DNA from: Strongylocentrotus droebachiensis
Taxonomy: Eukaryota; Echinodermata; Echinoidea; Camarodonta; Strongylocentrotidae
Length of the DNA stretch: 64,000 bases
Direction: 5' to 3'
NCBI GenBank assembly: GCA_035222895.1
Contig: JAVYIG010000167.1
Location: 600,501 to 664,500, forward strand
Shown piece by piece: positions 1-14,000 of the stretch. Each line of letters starts with the position of its first letter. Positions within the stretch are counted from its first letter, which is position 1. The notes beneath the pieces were generated by a model. It had not been told where the DNA came from. It saw nothing but the letters and a program-made list of their open reading frames with translations, and did no database searches. The translations under genes and the position numbers were made by a program.

Positions 1-452
1 AAACATTTCTTTCCAAAACAAATTTGCTCACGAATTTTTATGGAGTCTGAGTATCAGATGCTCGTTATTTGACATTAAAATGTAAACATGTGGAATGTTG
101 AATATTTTCAGGTCATGATTTCACCACAGTACATTAATAATGCATAATGTGTTTATCCAAATTATATTTCTAGGGATATTATCCATAACTCATTTATCCA
201 TCTGAATCATGTGTTTATTTAACAGAATTAACCAGAATAAAAGAGGTTCCTAGAATGGTATACTCTGTATCGAAAATGTATGCAAGGTAGACATGTGGAC
301 ATTTACTATTAAAACTACGATCGACGAACAAAGGCTAACCCTTTCGCAGGAATTTAGTAAAATCCAAACCCTTACGAAGGATTAACTATGTATCGAAAGC
401 GTTAACCCTAGGGCCTACCCTTAAATTGTAGATAAAACATACAGCTAACTAC
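1..452. other. Intron or flanking sequence of gene 1, no gene seen
   Basis: AT-rich sequence upstream of the first recognisable exon of gene 1. No exon homologous to those of genes 2 and 3 is visible here. By analogy with the other copies it should lie in the intron between the first and second Ig exons. Nothing else recognised. Confidence 0.5.
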
Positions 453-455
453 TAA

Positions 456-1101
456 AGGCCCTTTTACACTTTCACGGATCGCATCACGGATCATCCCGGA
501 TCGTCGCTCCGGGATAATTCGTGTTATCTCCGGCATTACCGTGTATACACCGGGGAGGCATCCGGCGTGATCATTGGCGTACCGGCATATCCGGGGGAAA
601 AATTAAGCTTGCTTAATTTTTCATCCCGGAGTTCACGGATGAAACAATCCGTCCTCTTCCCTGTAGGCACCGTGTACCTCCGTGTAGCCGCCGAATACAT
701 CCGGGACAGTCCGTGTAGACACCGGGAGGTCCGTATTAACACCGGTTTCATCCGGGTTTGAAATTCCGTATATCAAATGAGCGCCGACAAGCTCTAGTCA
801 CCCGTCAGCATTCCGGAGATATCCCAATAGACAACGTACACCTTCGTGTAAGGACCGTAATAGTATCCAGTAGCCTCCGTGCTCTTCCTTGAAATCCGTG
901 TTAGCTCCGTATGCGTTTCCGGCGTGGTCCGCGTTTCTACCTTGTCTGTCCGTGGAGACACCGTACTTGCCCGTGTATACACCCAGTTCGGAACGTATCC
1001 ACACCGGCATCGAGAAGAAATCGTGGTGTCGCACGCCGGAACACCCCTGATTAAGATCCGGGATGATCCGTGATGCGATCCGTGAAAGTGTAAAAGGGCC
1101 T
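456..1101. mobile_element. MITE A, Harbinger-like, 47-bp perfect terminal inverted repeats
   Basis: The left end 456-502 (starting aggcccttttac) is the exact reverse complement of 1055-1101. It is flanked by TAA at 453-455. The right TAA is reconstituted from bases 1102-1103 plus 2035 once the next element is removed. A 3-bp TAA/TTA duplication with long inverted ends is typical of PIF/Harbinger non-autonomous elements. The interior is packed with ccgtg, ccggg and acgga words about 10-11 bases apart. No transposase frame is present; the short reading frames inside are by-products of the repeat. Confidence 0.85.
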
Positions 1102-1103
1102 TA

Positions 1104-2031
1104 TACCCCCTTCACATACACGGATTTTTCTTACGAGTCCTTACGGATCGCACAAATTCACGGATCTTTCACGGATCCTTACGATTTGGCCACTTTTACG
1201 GCCGGTTTAAGTGTTATTACGAGCTGTTTGCGGTTTATCACGGATTATTACGAGTTATTACGATGTATTTACGGCAACAGTCCACGATTTGTTACGAGTT
1301 GTCACGGATAACTACGAGCAACTAACGTGTTAGTTACGACATTTTTACGTGTTGTTACGAATAGTTACGGGTAAGTTACGAGTATTAACGAGTCCTTACG
1401 AATTTTAGCCAAAAAATAACAACTGAAATTGAAGTGCTCGAATTTGCAGCTTTTATACCTTTCCCCAAATCGTCAACAGTTTGTAAGCATACGTAAAGTA
1501 TACGTATCTATTCGTAAAGTACTCGTAACTACACGTAAAATGCTCGTAATAACCCGTATCAATCCGTAAAGCCATCGTAAAATGACCCGAATAAAATCGT
1601 AAACAACACGTAAGCACACGTAACCATCCGTAAACTGCTCGCAATAATCCGTAAATAATCCGTAAACAAATCGTACACTAACCGTAACGAAACGTTACAA
1701 AAATCTGTTACAAGTCATTTACGGATTCTTGCGAGCAGTTTACGGATGGTTACGTGTTGTTGCGAGCGGTTTAAGGATGGTTAGGGATTGTTACGAGCTA
1801 TTTACGAGCTATTTACGGGCAAATCAATCCGTGGATAATCGTAAGAAGATTTTTGACATGTCAACAAAATTGCCTCTCCTTTCACGGATCCTTAAGAGTG
1901 TCTACGAGTTGTTGCGAGTTGTGACGAGTTATTTACGGATGCCAGCGAGTTATTTACGGATGCTTGCGATTGACTACGAGTTGGCGATCCGTAAGGACTC
2001 GTAAGAAAAATCCGTGTATGTGAAGGGGGTA
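1104..2031. mobile_element. MITE B, Harbinger-like, inserted exactly at the right end of MITE A
   Basis: The 48-bp inverted ends 1104-1151 and 1984-2031 (starting tacccccttcac) are perfect. The target duplication is TTA at 1101-1103 and 2032-2034, so the element landed on the TTAA that formed the right junction of MITE A. The interior is a phased array of pentamers such as acgag, acgga and gcgag with 10-11-base spacing. These are on the plus strand in about 1120-1400 and 1715-2000, and appear as cgtaa/cgtag complements in about 1475-1690. Non-coding. Confidence 0.88.
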
Positions 2032-2274
2032 TTAAGTAACTCAAATCCTTACCGAGTTTGAATTTTTTTTGAAGTAAGTGAACAAATTGATTTGTCCCGG
2101 TTATTGCTTCTTGAGAATGTGACATTTTAAAGCTTACATACATCAACAAAGGCCCTAATTGAACAAGTCCACCTTTCATTTTTACCTTACAAAAAGTAGC
2201 AAAACATATGTAAATATTCAGTTATTAACTGTACATTCTTTGTTCAATTTCTTTCATTCACTTTTCGAGAAAAG

Positions 2275-2583
2275 TTGGCTCGGCTTCAAAGGAAATCGAT
2301 CTGATCAATATTGGTGACTTTGCCATCTACCACGCTACATGTGATGCTATAGGAAGTAAACCAGAAGAAACTATTACATGGGTCTTAGATGGCGTTACAC
2401 AGACTGATGGCTTTGTGGAAACAGATCCAGATATAACAGCTGATCCTCTTCTGTTCGATAAGAGGAGCGTGTTCACATTCCCATCATCACTAGATAACTA
2501 CAATGTGATGTTGATCTGTGAGATCGGTGGTCATCAGGCGTCCAGCCTTAATATACAAGAATCAAGACGTGTAAACGTTCAGA
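2275..2583 (+). CDS. Gene 1 exon: second Ig domain
   Basis: Phase 1-1 exon of 309 bases. The acceptor is aaaag and the donor is a strong gtaagt. It encodes an Ig fold with ATCDAIGS (first Cys), TITWVLDG (core Trp) and LICEIGG (second Cys). It is very close to gene 2 28081-28392 and gene 3 52480-52791. The frame is open. Confidence 0.85.
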
Positions 2584-5500
2584 GTAAGTACATTACACAT
2601 TATCTCCTAGGTTTTATGCATGAAGGTCCAAAGAATCTGGGAGCAAAAATGCTATTTGTATGAGTGATGAATATAATTATATTCATACTTACAGTCAGTA
2701 TTTAAGACTACACACTACTTTAACTTGAGAGTTGATAGAACTTGTTTGTATTCCAGACTCAGGTTGGACCTTATTTTGTTTATGAAGGCTATAGCCCAAT
2801 AGACTTACAGCTAACCCATAAGACCGAAGACCCACGAGACCGACAGCCCAATAGACCGACAGCCTAGGAAATCACCAGTCTAATAGACTGACCACCCACG
2901 AGACCAGCATGATATCATCGGCGTGCGTACTGACAAGTTATCGGACTGTTCATCAGACTGACATTGTCTTTCTTGTGTGATGTCCCGGCCCATGAGTGAG
3001 CACAAACACACGTCATTTAATAACAGTCTTGATACATGGAAATATCTTAACTCTTTGATAACATGCCTGTAAGAACCTTTTAATAGCAATTTTTCATGAA
3101 GAGATGTTGTCCAATATGCAGGCAAAATAGAATTGATACAGCCTTTGGTACGTTATCTTCTTCACTGTTACTCTTCCAGATCCACCACATTCTAAAGGCA
3201 TTATGATTGGTTTTACCAGCGATGGAACAGATCTCACAGTGTCATGTAACACCAATGATTCAGTAGCAGCAGCTATTCCACCCATGGATTCGTTCTACAT
3301 CTATTCTAACGGAACTCTGGTCCTCAAACCTTTATCAGACAAAACTGTCAGCGTCACACAACCTGAAGAGGATACAGAATTTACCTGTGTCGGTGGGAAC
3401 TATCTGGGAAATACTACAACGACAACAAATTTTAACCCAGGAAGTAAGTCAATTGTTCAATGAGTTCCCGCACAATATGAACAATTGTGTTATTTGTCAT
3501 GATCGGGAGAAGAAAACAAATGCTGTCACATTAGGAACACACGCTGAAATCATGTGTATTAGTATTGATTAAATGAATAAAACCCTATTCACGCTCACCC
3601 CGTTAGGCCGTTTATAATAAGAGTGGAATACATGATCAGTATTATAAACAACTGAAAGTAACTGTTGCAAGTAAAATGTAAAGATAACTAAACCATTATT
3701 CTACCCTTTTAACCGCAGAAACAACTACAAGACCCCCCCCCCCCCCCAAAAAAAAAAAAAAAAAAAAAAAAAACAAGAAGTGGTTTTGGGCTACTGTACG
3801 TTATTTTGCTTTCCATATTTTGTATAATTCCTGATAATCAGATAAAATAATCCTATCATTCAAAGTTCTGTTTGAGTGGAATCAGTAAGTGTTTATAATG
3901 AAAGAGAGAGAAAGAGAAAAAGTTAACAAATTTCATACTTTTGTACTCTATCCCATAACTTACCATTATGATTATGGCGATCATGGCGATAAAGGCAATA
4001 ATGTAAAGGTCGAAGAATGAATAACATTAGAAAAAACTAAAATGTTGGAACACTCATTTATATTTGTTGGGGTTTTCTCTGATTGTTTGTTTGTTTTCTG
4101 CTGACGACTAACTTATCATCTATTTTAATACACTGGCATTAAAAATATTCATTTCATTCCACATTTAATGAGAAGTATATATATCTCTTTTAATATCAGA
4201 ACTGTTGACTACAAGCCGAACTGCTACAGAATCAGAAAGAGGTAAGATTAACAAAACACAAACAATTAAATTAATATTAATGAAGAGATTCTTTGTTGAA
4301 GTATTGTCTTATCTATTCCCCTTTGTTATGCAACTTTCATAGGTTAGTAATATAATTACCTTGGACATGGTATAAGATACGGAAATTAAGACATCAAATG
4401 TTGGTTAGGTGAACAAAATCAATAATTAAAGCAAGTAGTCTCATGAAACCTGCGTTTCTGTTTACAATAGATAAATAAGTGCTAGAATTTGTTGAATAAG
4501 TGAACAAAATTACGAAGTGAAAGAACTATAGAGCCCTGTCTAACTAACCTTTCGACTCTGTAGGTTTAAGGTAAATAAGTGTACACACACACACACACAC
4601 ATATATATATATGACTTTCGACATTTAGTATATGGCATGTGCAAACACATCATAACAAATATTCAGTAGTTGTTAAAGTGTAGAAATCTTAACCCAACAA
4701 CTAAGTCATATTATTACTGTAACTTCCTGGTAGAAACTTACTAATACCTGAATACATGGTATCGGGTTATCTTTACCTCAGTGACTTTTATAATTGATTT
4801 TATATTCAATTTGACTAGATTTATTTATATCTTCAATACAAACATATGTAAACATGCACATAGAACATATACATTCAATAATGATATAAAACAAAGCAAT
4901 ATGATTGTAAAAGAGACAAAATAGAAATATGAAGTAATTAAAATGATAACGGAATATTGTTGACCGGAATGTTCAGGATGAAACGGAAAGGCATGCTAAA
5001 TAATAAAGTAGTGTTTCTCTGACGCAAGCCCCTAAATGAGTGATAGATCCTAAGTATATATACCATCGGTTATTATAGGTTTCACAAATATGTTATATGA
5101 ATGGAGATTTGTTTTGCACAATACAAGGTATCAGTTGAATATTGCTTTATTCAATTCATGCACGTGTTTTGTCAAATTATTGACATCTTAAAATAATAGA
5201 CAAGGTAATACAAGGTAAATATTTATTCTTCAATATGCGTAGAGAAGTACATTTGATGTTGAATTTATATCAAACATTATATACCTCACTTAAGTAATCC
5301 AGCCATCTGATTGGTCGAAATTGCATTCATAAACTTCAACTGTTCCTGTAAAATTCCCGGTAACCATGCATAAAACATTTAATATTTTTAATAACCATGG
5401 TTATTAAAAAAATAGGTCAGCCTCCATGGTTACCCCATAGGTTTACATGTTAAAAAATGGTTTGAGCGATCGAGGGTATGTGTGCGAAGGATTGGTCGGT

Positions 5501-7904
5501 AATTTCAATACAATTGAATCTCGATCGATCTTACCGACAATTTTATCTTGCATTGTTGACATGAAGACGAAAATAAACTTCCAAAAACAAAAAAACAACA
5601 TCTGCCGATAGATCTTGATCTAAGTTCGTGCCAATATGCATTGCAAAAGTAAAAGAAGGGTCCGTTTAATGGAGCTTTTGCGAAGCATTCATCACGCCGA
5701 AGCCGGTTTCAATCCATTTTAATGTATATATTGTACAAAACTGCCAAGCACGTGAACAGCGCGCGATGGACAAGTGGTGTAAGGCGTTGGTGTAAGATTC
5801 ATCACTCATTGCACGCAAGAGTTCGACTCTCACCTTCGACAAAAAAAAAAAAATATTTTTTATTTTTTATTTTTTAGTCTATTTTTTTTCGGCATATAAA
5901 AGTATTAATGACTGCTTTAATATTCGAGAAATAGTTGTTTTTATACGCTCTCGGGAAGGTTACAATTGGGCTATTCCCCTCGGCACGCCTCGGGTAATAG
6001 CACAATTCTAACCTTCCCTTGAGCGTATAAAAACAACTATTTCTCTCAAAGCAGTCATTAATACTATACTAATCCACTCTCCATATTACCATCTAAGATA
6101 GAACGTGGATGGAAGAAGGGAACATACAGGGAAGAAAAAAAGCTTTAATTCACATTACAATGTAGCAATACCATTTGAGAGTAAACTGAAACTTTCTTTA
6201 CAATCTTAACAACATTAGTAATTTTAGACCATGAACCGCTTGAATAAAGCAATTGTAATAAAGTGTGCCAATATAAATCATGTGATATACAAATATCAAA
6301 AAGACAGATATCAAAGGATGTGTCTTGATCCAAACAATTTTTATTGTTCCCCTGTTACTTCAGCAAATATTAGCCTACAATGTATTTGTTAACACAGACC
6401 AGGACCAGATTCCAAAGTCATGTTTATCCTATGGTTGAAATGAAGAATCATAGTTGGTTAAAACGCATACAAAAAAAATTCCTCAATTTCCTCAGAAGGT
6501 TTCTGTTTTGATGGGGATGAATTCTGGAAATCCCTTGATTATCAATGTGATTCAATGTATGGATATACTAATGTAGGATCCAACAAATCCGATTTGCGTT
6601 TGCGAGAATGTGAACTGACTTTATGTAGATTAAAAGGTATTTGTAGAACATTTCCCCAACATGCACCTTTTATGACGTAAACAAAAAAACTTGACACAAA
6701 ACATATTAATTTGGTTTCCTCCTTGTGCTTTGTTTTTGTTAGCTGGTTTGTTTATGAAATGGTTATACATTTTAATTACCTTCATGCTATATTTTGCCGG
6801 TCTTCTGGTTGCACCAGTTGGTCGGAAAGAGGGACCATTACAGTTACAGTGATTTAGTTTGCTTTCCTCTTCCCCGGTAGCCAACTGATGCACTCAGAGG
6901 ACGTACTCCAGGAATATTGTGCATTTATAATTGACATTCTCTTAATGTTCATTTACTTATATTTACATTGTTATATTTTGTGTGTGAATTGCCGAATAAA
7001 CAATACTAATGATGATAATAATAATAATTTTAATAGCCTGTCATGTCTTCCCTCTTGAAATGATAATTTCCATACAAGTAATCTGTTACAAGTTGTCAGT
7101 ATACTTTAAAAATAGCCTTTCTATCAAACTCATGAGCATATATGGGCGCTTTTCTCGTCGGTGGTTGAGGCTGCGCGATAATTTATATATTAAAATAGGC
7201 TTCACATCTACGGACGTAACTACTATAAATATACATCTAGCGCTGAAATAATGTGTATTAGTATTGAATATATGAATAAGACTACATTCACACTCACCCG
7301 TTTAGAACGGTCTAAATTAAACCAGTTTTTAAAAAGAGTGGTCTAACGTGAATGTGAAGACTCAATCGTGTCAGGATTCGAACCTCTGGACCGGTCCAGA
7401 AGACCATGAATACGTTTCTGAGGTCCGTGACATGTTAAGAATTATATAGAAAAGATAATCGCCGTTGCAAGTATAATGGAACGATAACTGAATATGTAAT
7501 TATCCTTTTAACCGCAGGAACAACTCCAAGACCTACAGAATCGAACACTGGTATGTGTTATTGTACTTTATTTTGCTTTTCATATTTCGTATCATTCCTG
7601 ATGAGACATGACTTTGCTTAAAAAGGATAATCAGATGAAAGAATATCATCAATCATATTTCTGTCTTAGTGAAATCACAAAGTTTGAAGAAAAATATATA
7701 TTGTGCTCCATCCTATATTATAGAAAAATCGACTGCTATGAGAGGCCTAGCTGTTTTATAGGCTCAAGCAGGCGCGGATCCAGGATTTCTTAGGGGAGGG
7801 GGCCCAACTTTTTTTTGTTTTTGTCTCCCGAAAATTTGAAAATCGCACCGGCCGAAAAGTCGCTCAGTGGGGGGGGGGGGGGGGGGGGGGGGGGGTAGAG
7901 AGCA

Positions 7905-7938
<34 letters not shown>

Positions 7939-7980
7939 CCCGAAAATTTGAAAATCGCGCCGGTCGAAAATTCGCTCAGT

Positions 7981-8014
<34 letters not shown>

Positions 8015-11000
8015 AGTGAGCTCATTTTTCTTTTTTTGGTACTCAAATTTTTTTCAATTTGCACCCCCCCCCCCCTTGAGCGCCAGGGGGGGGGGGGGCC
8101 CAACCCCCCAAAAAGGTAAAAATCACGTGATTTTTTTTCTCAAGGGGGGGGGGGGGCCCGGGCCCCCCCCTGGATCCGCCACTGGGCTCAAGGGGACGTT
8201 GCATCTTGTCATGACCCCGAGGCGTGCGGCGGTGTCCCCAAGATCCAGTATAGAAACAGCTAGGCCTCGTATATTAAAGCAGTCGATATATATCTTTTAT
8301 ACCGAATTCACAAACAAATCTACCAGGGATTCTTACCTTATCCCTTTCTTCAGTAAAGATTGGTTAAACCTGAGGCACTGTCTGTTAATTTTAGCTGGAA
8401 AGTTGACTAAATGTTACGATCGTTTGGGAATCGCACACACACACACACACACACACTGCACTGTATGGTATCCGCGCTCGCACAAAGAAACTTTCGACAC
8501 GTAAACCAACGGGGATCTCAGCACAATTTTAACTATTCCACCTAATGGGCATCTTACTCATGAAGTAGTGACCGTTAGGCGGACATGGCTCAAATCACGA
8601 CTCCAAATTTGACCAATCAGATGACTAGATTACTAAAGAAAGGTATATAAAAGTTGTAATTAACCGTATCAGACATCTGAGCAGGGCAATTTCATAATGT
8701 TATTCCCCCCGAAGTTTAATTAATAAGCCAACAAAACTACGGGTGAAAAAAATATTGACCGCTCAGCAAAGTCAATGGGATTCTTTGTGGGTAATTTGCC
8801 GGTCAATAATAATACATTCAAAGTTAACCAATAAACAAATATTATTAACCGTATCAGACATCTTAGCAGGGCAATTTTAAAATGTTATTGCCCTCGAAGT
8901 TTAATTGATAAGCCAAGAAAACTGCGGGTGAAAAAAATATCGACCGCCCAGCAAAGTTTAATGGGATTGTGTGTGTAATTTGCCGTCAATAATAATACAT
9001 AATTTACCAATGAACAAATATCATTGCCCGATCAGAAAAGACAATGGCAAAATGCGTGTTAAACTAGCTGCCAATAATGTAGAGCAAACTCTCGCAAAAA
9101 ATACCTCCTGGTAATCCAAGCGTGAACACATACCACACAAAAATGATACCAAAAGAATTGGGATAAAACACTCTTTGACAAGATGTATAATAATTTACTG
9201 TTCATAGATGATTTTTAAAATAATTATCAATTTTCTAGGTGTAAACTTTTTTTTGACTCACACGGTATACATCTCCTTTAATATCAGGAATACTGGCTTC
9301 TAGCCGTTTTTCTACAGAATTAGAAGGAGGTAAGAGAAATTTTTTTTAAAAATAATTTCAAATCAATTGGTTTGTTAATATTGTCAAGAGATATCCTTGA
9401 ACCATTGTCTTATGTATTTACCTTTGTTATACAATTTCCATAGGTGAATAATAGAATAGCCGTAAACATGGTAAGGTGAGGAAATTAAGCTATCAAATGT
9501 GGGTTTCGTGAGTAAAATCAATAATTAAAAGGGCGCTTTTTTCGTCCGTGGTTGAGGCTGATATTCATATTTTATAAGTGGGTGCATATCTACGAACGTC
9601 TCTACTCTAAATACACATCTAGCGCTGAAATAATGTGTATTAGTATTAAATATATGAATAAGACCACATTCACACTCACCCGTTTAGAACGGTCTGAGTT
9701 AAACCAGTTTTAAAAAGAGTGGTCTAACGTGAATGTGAAGACTCAACCGTGTCAGGATTTCAACCTCTGGACCGGTCCAGGAGACCATGAATACGTTTCT
9801 TAGGTCCGTGACATAATAAGTATTATATAGAAATGTTAGTCGCCGTTGCAAGTGAAATGGAAAGATAACTGAATATGATGTTATCCTTTAATCCGTAGGA
9901 ACAATTACAATACCTACGGAATCGAACACTGGTATGTGTTGTTGTACTTTATTTTGCTTTTCATATATCGCATTATTCCTGACAAGACATAACTTTGCAT
10001 AAAAAGGATGATCAGATGAAAGAATCTCATCAACCATATTTCTGTCTTAGTTAAATCACCAAGTTTGAAGAAAAATATATTGTACACCATTCTATATAAG
10101 TTAAAATTATGATTATGGCGATGAAGGCAATATGAAGAAGATCATTTGAATATTTATATTCTTGTGTTTTTGTTGCTGAGGACTACTTCTTATCATCTTT
10201 TTTAATATACTGCCTTTCAAATTATTTATTGTATTCCACAATTCACTAGTGGTTTATGCGTCTCTTTTAATATCAGGACCACTGACTACTATCCGTTCTT
10301 CTACAGAATCAGAAGGAGGTAAGAGATTGTTTTTTATAATTTCAAATCAATAGATTTGTTAATATTTTCAAAAGGTTTTCTTAAACCATTGTCTTTAATG
10401 TATTCTCCTTTGTTATGCAATTTACATAGGTGAATAATATCCGTAAACATGGTAAGGTAAGAAAATTAAGCCATCAAAATGTGAGTTTGTTGAATAAAAT
10501 CAATAATTAAAAGGTAGTCTCTTGGGTAAGCCTAATAGCCGGTGATAGCTTCCGCTTCAAAATACTGGAATGATGTACCATTTAGTTACATATGATGTTA
10601 AATCTGTATCAAACACCAATCCACTCTCTATTCAGTTACTACCTTCAGAAAGGCCTTAAAACACATTTATTTTTGCAGTTTGTAGTTGTATTTTTCATAC
10701 TTCCTGGTGAAGTTTTAAAATGTAATATAGTGAATGTTATCCCATGTAGGAAATGATAATTTTAAGACCAAAAACTCAATTTTGAGAAATTATGGATTTA
10801 GCTCCTTTTGGAATCAAGCTCTTCATTTGTAGAACACTAATCATAGGTTTGATGATTTCATCTATAAGCTTGTGTATTTAGATCTTGTATGAAACATTGC
10901 TCATAATCCAGAGCCCACACCGTGCACCTGTGTGCCAACTGGTCTGAGTTCTGGAGCTTCTGCGGGTATTGCAGTCTTAGTCATCCTGTTAGTGGCTTCT

Positions 11001-14000
11001 GTCATCATCAACATCATTCAATTCATCATGTTGAGGAGACATGAGACCAGACCAGGTGACTATATTCATCAATTCTAATAGAATAGCTGAAAGATGGAAT
11101 AAAAATGTAAATGTAAATTGTATGTAAATGATGCTTTCAAGATTTGTTTTACCTGACTTCAAAGAAATCAAGTGTGTGCTTGTAATAAAGTTAAAGGACT
11201 AACGACTTTAAGTCCTCTCCGCGGCACTTGGTAATGAAGATTAATTCCTTACCAAAGGACATTAGCACGTTGACCTGGCTTCGAACCAGGCACCTACCGG
11301 TTACAAGACCACTGCTCTACTGCTAAGTCATCTCACCTCCGGCGTTGTGTATCGATGATGAAAGATGTCATCAAGTTGACAGCATTTCAATGTAGTTTGA
11401 AGATATTTTGTAGTTTAAGAGGCTGAGTGGGGGTCTGAGGAGACACGAAACCAAATCACGGGTGCATTTATAAAACTCTTATATAGTTGTCGAAAGATGG
11501 AATCAAAAGGAAAACAGCTTATTCATGATTATAGATTTCATCAAGTCGACATTATTTTCTTATACTATGAAGAAATTTCAAATTAAAGAAGATTGCATTT
11601 GGTTTTCGAGTGCTGTGTTTACCTTTCCCTTTTAGCCCATTTACAGCCAACGAATTACTATACCGCAACTATTCCTAGTATAAAAAACCTATACAAATGT
11701 AAAGTAATGGGAAGGTTACTTTTCCAGGAACATTGGCAGAATTAACAACATTAATTTACAATTAAAAAGATTTATGGAAACAAAACAAAAACAACCAAAA
11801 CATACCAAGTGGCTCTTGTTAAAACCTTACTAGGTGTGCCCATCAATAATGTAACATATATGCATGTAAAGAAATGAGTATTTTTGTATTTATATCACTG
11901 ATCCACTCAATTCAAATAAATGATTGCTTCTCATATATTCACCACAGAAGATCATTGGGCCTAAAAATTACATTAATAGTAGGTGTCATGGCGACTGCAT
12001 TATTTCTTATGGAAGTGAATGAAAATGTCATGATTTTATTTGACTATATATGTTTGTGAAGTAAATTATATATTTTGATCATAACAGGCATAAAGGATTT
12101 AATGATCTTAACAAAATAATCCTAATCAGGATAACCTGAGCCAGCTGAGAATAATCTACCGTATACAACATGTTAAAAGTTCATGGGATTTCATGATGAG
12201 CTTTTCCTTGATAAATGTGCGGCAGAAAACGTATCAACATTTCTATATTTGCTTCTTTCTCTTCTTGTTCTTTTTACAGGTTTCGATGAGTCACAGAAAA
12301 CCGTTTCTAGGTTAGTATTTATCAGTTAGAAATATTGTTCAGAAAATGGATATACACTGTTGGTTATAATGGTTGAATAATTATTTTTACACCAATTTAT
12401 GTAATGATTTTGACAATGATTTAAAATAATAGTACATATTCTCGGATTTTTATTGAATAATAATTTATGAGTGTTTGTTTTGCGTGACTGCTAAAGCATG
12501 TGTATGCTACTATAAAAAAACCTCTATGTGGGCATGCCTTGAACCATAATGCATGGCCCTACAGAGGATTTTTTCCTTTCGGGGACCGGGGGAAAATGCA
12601 ATGAGTTATTGATAATTTGTTGATTTCTTTGTTTTTTGTATGTGTGGGGGCGGCGACGTACCCCGCTGCCTACAGTCATGATTCAGTGGCTAAGTAATGA
12701 CCTCGTTAAGGTGAGCCCCCAGAATATAAACCGTGTCGATCAGCTATATTAGTGCCCTTTTGTGAGGCATTAATCCTCATTAATGTCAGTGTCACAATGT
12801 GACTGGGATTTCTTTTTTAAGCAGAGAATGTAATGGACAGGTGTTAGTTGAATAGATGTTGTTGGTGGCAATTTACTAGGTCAACTAACTGGGGTCTCTA
12901 GTAGAGCAGGTGTCTGTCTTTGTTTGTGTGTGTGGAAAGGATGAGGAGAATGTTAATAGGACAGTTTTGGCATGAGAGGAATACGAAGAATGTTGAGGTT
13001 GTTATTGAGAGAGCCAAAGTGGATTGAAGAGTTAGGGAGGTTTAATCAGATGGCATATGAGATCTCGAGAGGGTCAGACCTTTCAGAATTTGGTCTGATT
13101 TTGGGAGTGAATGAGGGGTGTTGGCCACGAAGGTAAATGATACAGCCACAGGCTATAAGCATGCTGCTGCTGGCATAGACTTTCCCTATACTATGGGACC
13201 AGGCAAGAACCAGGCAGCACAGGCCGACGTGGTAGAAGCCTCATCAGCCCTCGCCTCATCTTGAATCATTGTTTGAACATCGGAACTGGACAAGCTGGGC
13301 TCGTAGCCATAATCCTAGGCACCATCAATGAATGGACATGTGTTCGTAGTCGGCACGCTCAGGCAACCTACTCGCGTCAAGTCGTTGAGTCAACGCCCAG
13401 TGCTGTCGTACACCGGTCAGGCTTAGCAGGTCATGCATCATCGCACCGGGTTTCTACATACACCAGAGTATTTCGTTCCGCCTATTCAGAAACAGGAAGA
13501 GGTGGTATTTACGAACTCTAAATCGGGACTCTTTAACCCACAGCAGTTTACTTTATATACAAGGACCGGGCTAGAGTCGGTGGGTGATTGATTGTATGTT
13601 ATACCGCAAAGGATGACTTGGTCATCAGGTAATCTATTTTCCTTGGGAAATATATAAGTGTTGGAACCGGGAAGTATGGAGTGATACATTGGGATATAAT
13701 CGAGTACCGATAAGACGATATATACAGTGTTAGGATATACTCCTATACTCTAATTTCATAGTGATTCCAAATCACTTACTTTGTCATTTATTTGCATGTT
13801 TATTTATATTGAGCCGATGGCTCTTAAATAAACTATTTGTACACTATATTTTACTCTTGAAGTTGCTTGATTTTCTTGTGATACATACTCATGTCATCAG
13901 AATCTAATTTATCGTCAGACCATAGTAATTTACAGTATTTAAATCTGACATATTGGTGACCACGAAGGGACAAAATATTTTGTCTATTTGATAGGTTAGG

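Larger units (their letters stand above)
7551..9289 (+). other. Gene 1 intron of stalk module 2
   Basis: Contains the hAT-like MITE 7769-8184, a (CA)n at 8433-8457 and an imperfect direct repeat at 8658-9022. The remaining sequence matches the intron of module 3. No further exon seen. Confidence 0.55.

Noticed and set aside
7864..8504. Pro-rich and Phe-rich frames across the G/T runs
   Set aside because: They are translations of homopolymers inside a hAT-like MITE and have no conservation with the second copy at 53043.
13261..13521. An 86-residue frame present twice, in each LTR
   Set aside because: Identical because the LTRs are copies; not homologous to any retroelement protein and placed in U3/R sequence.
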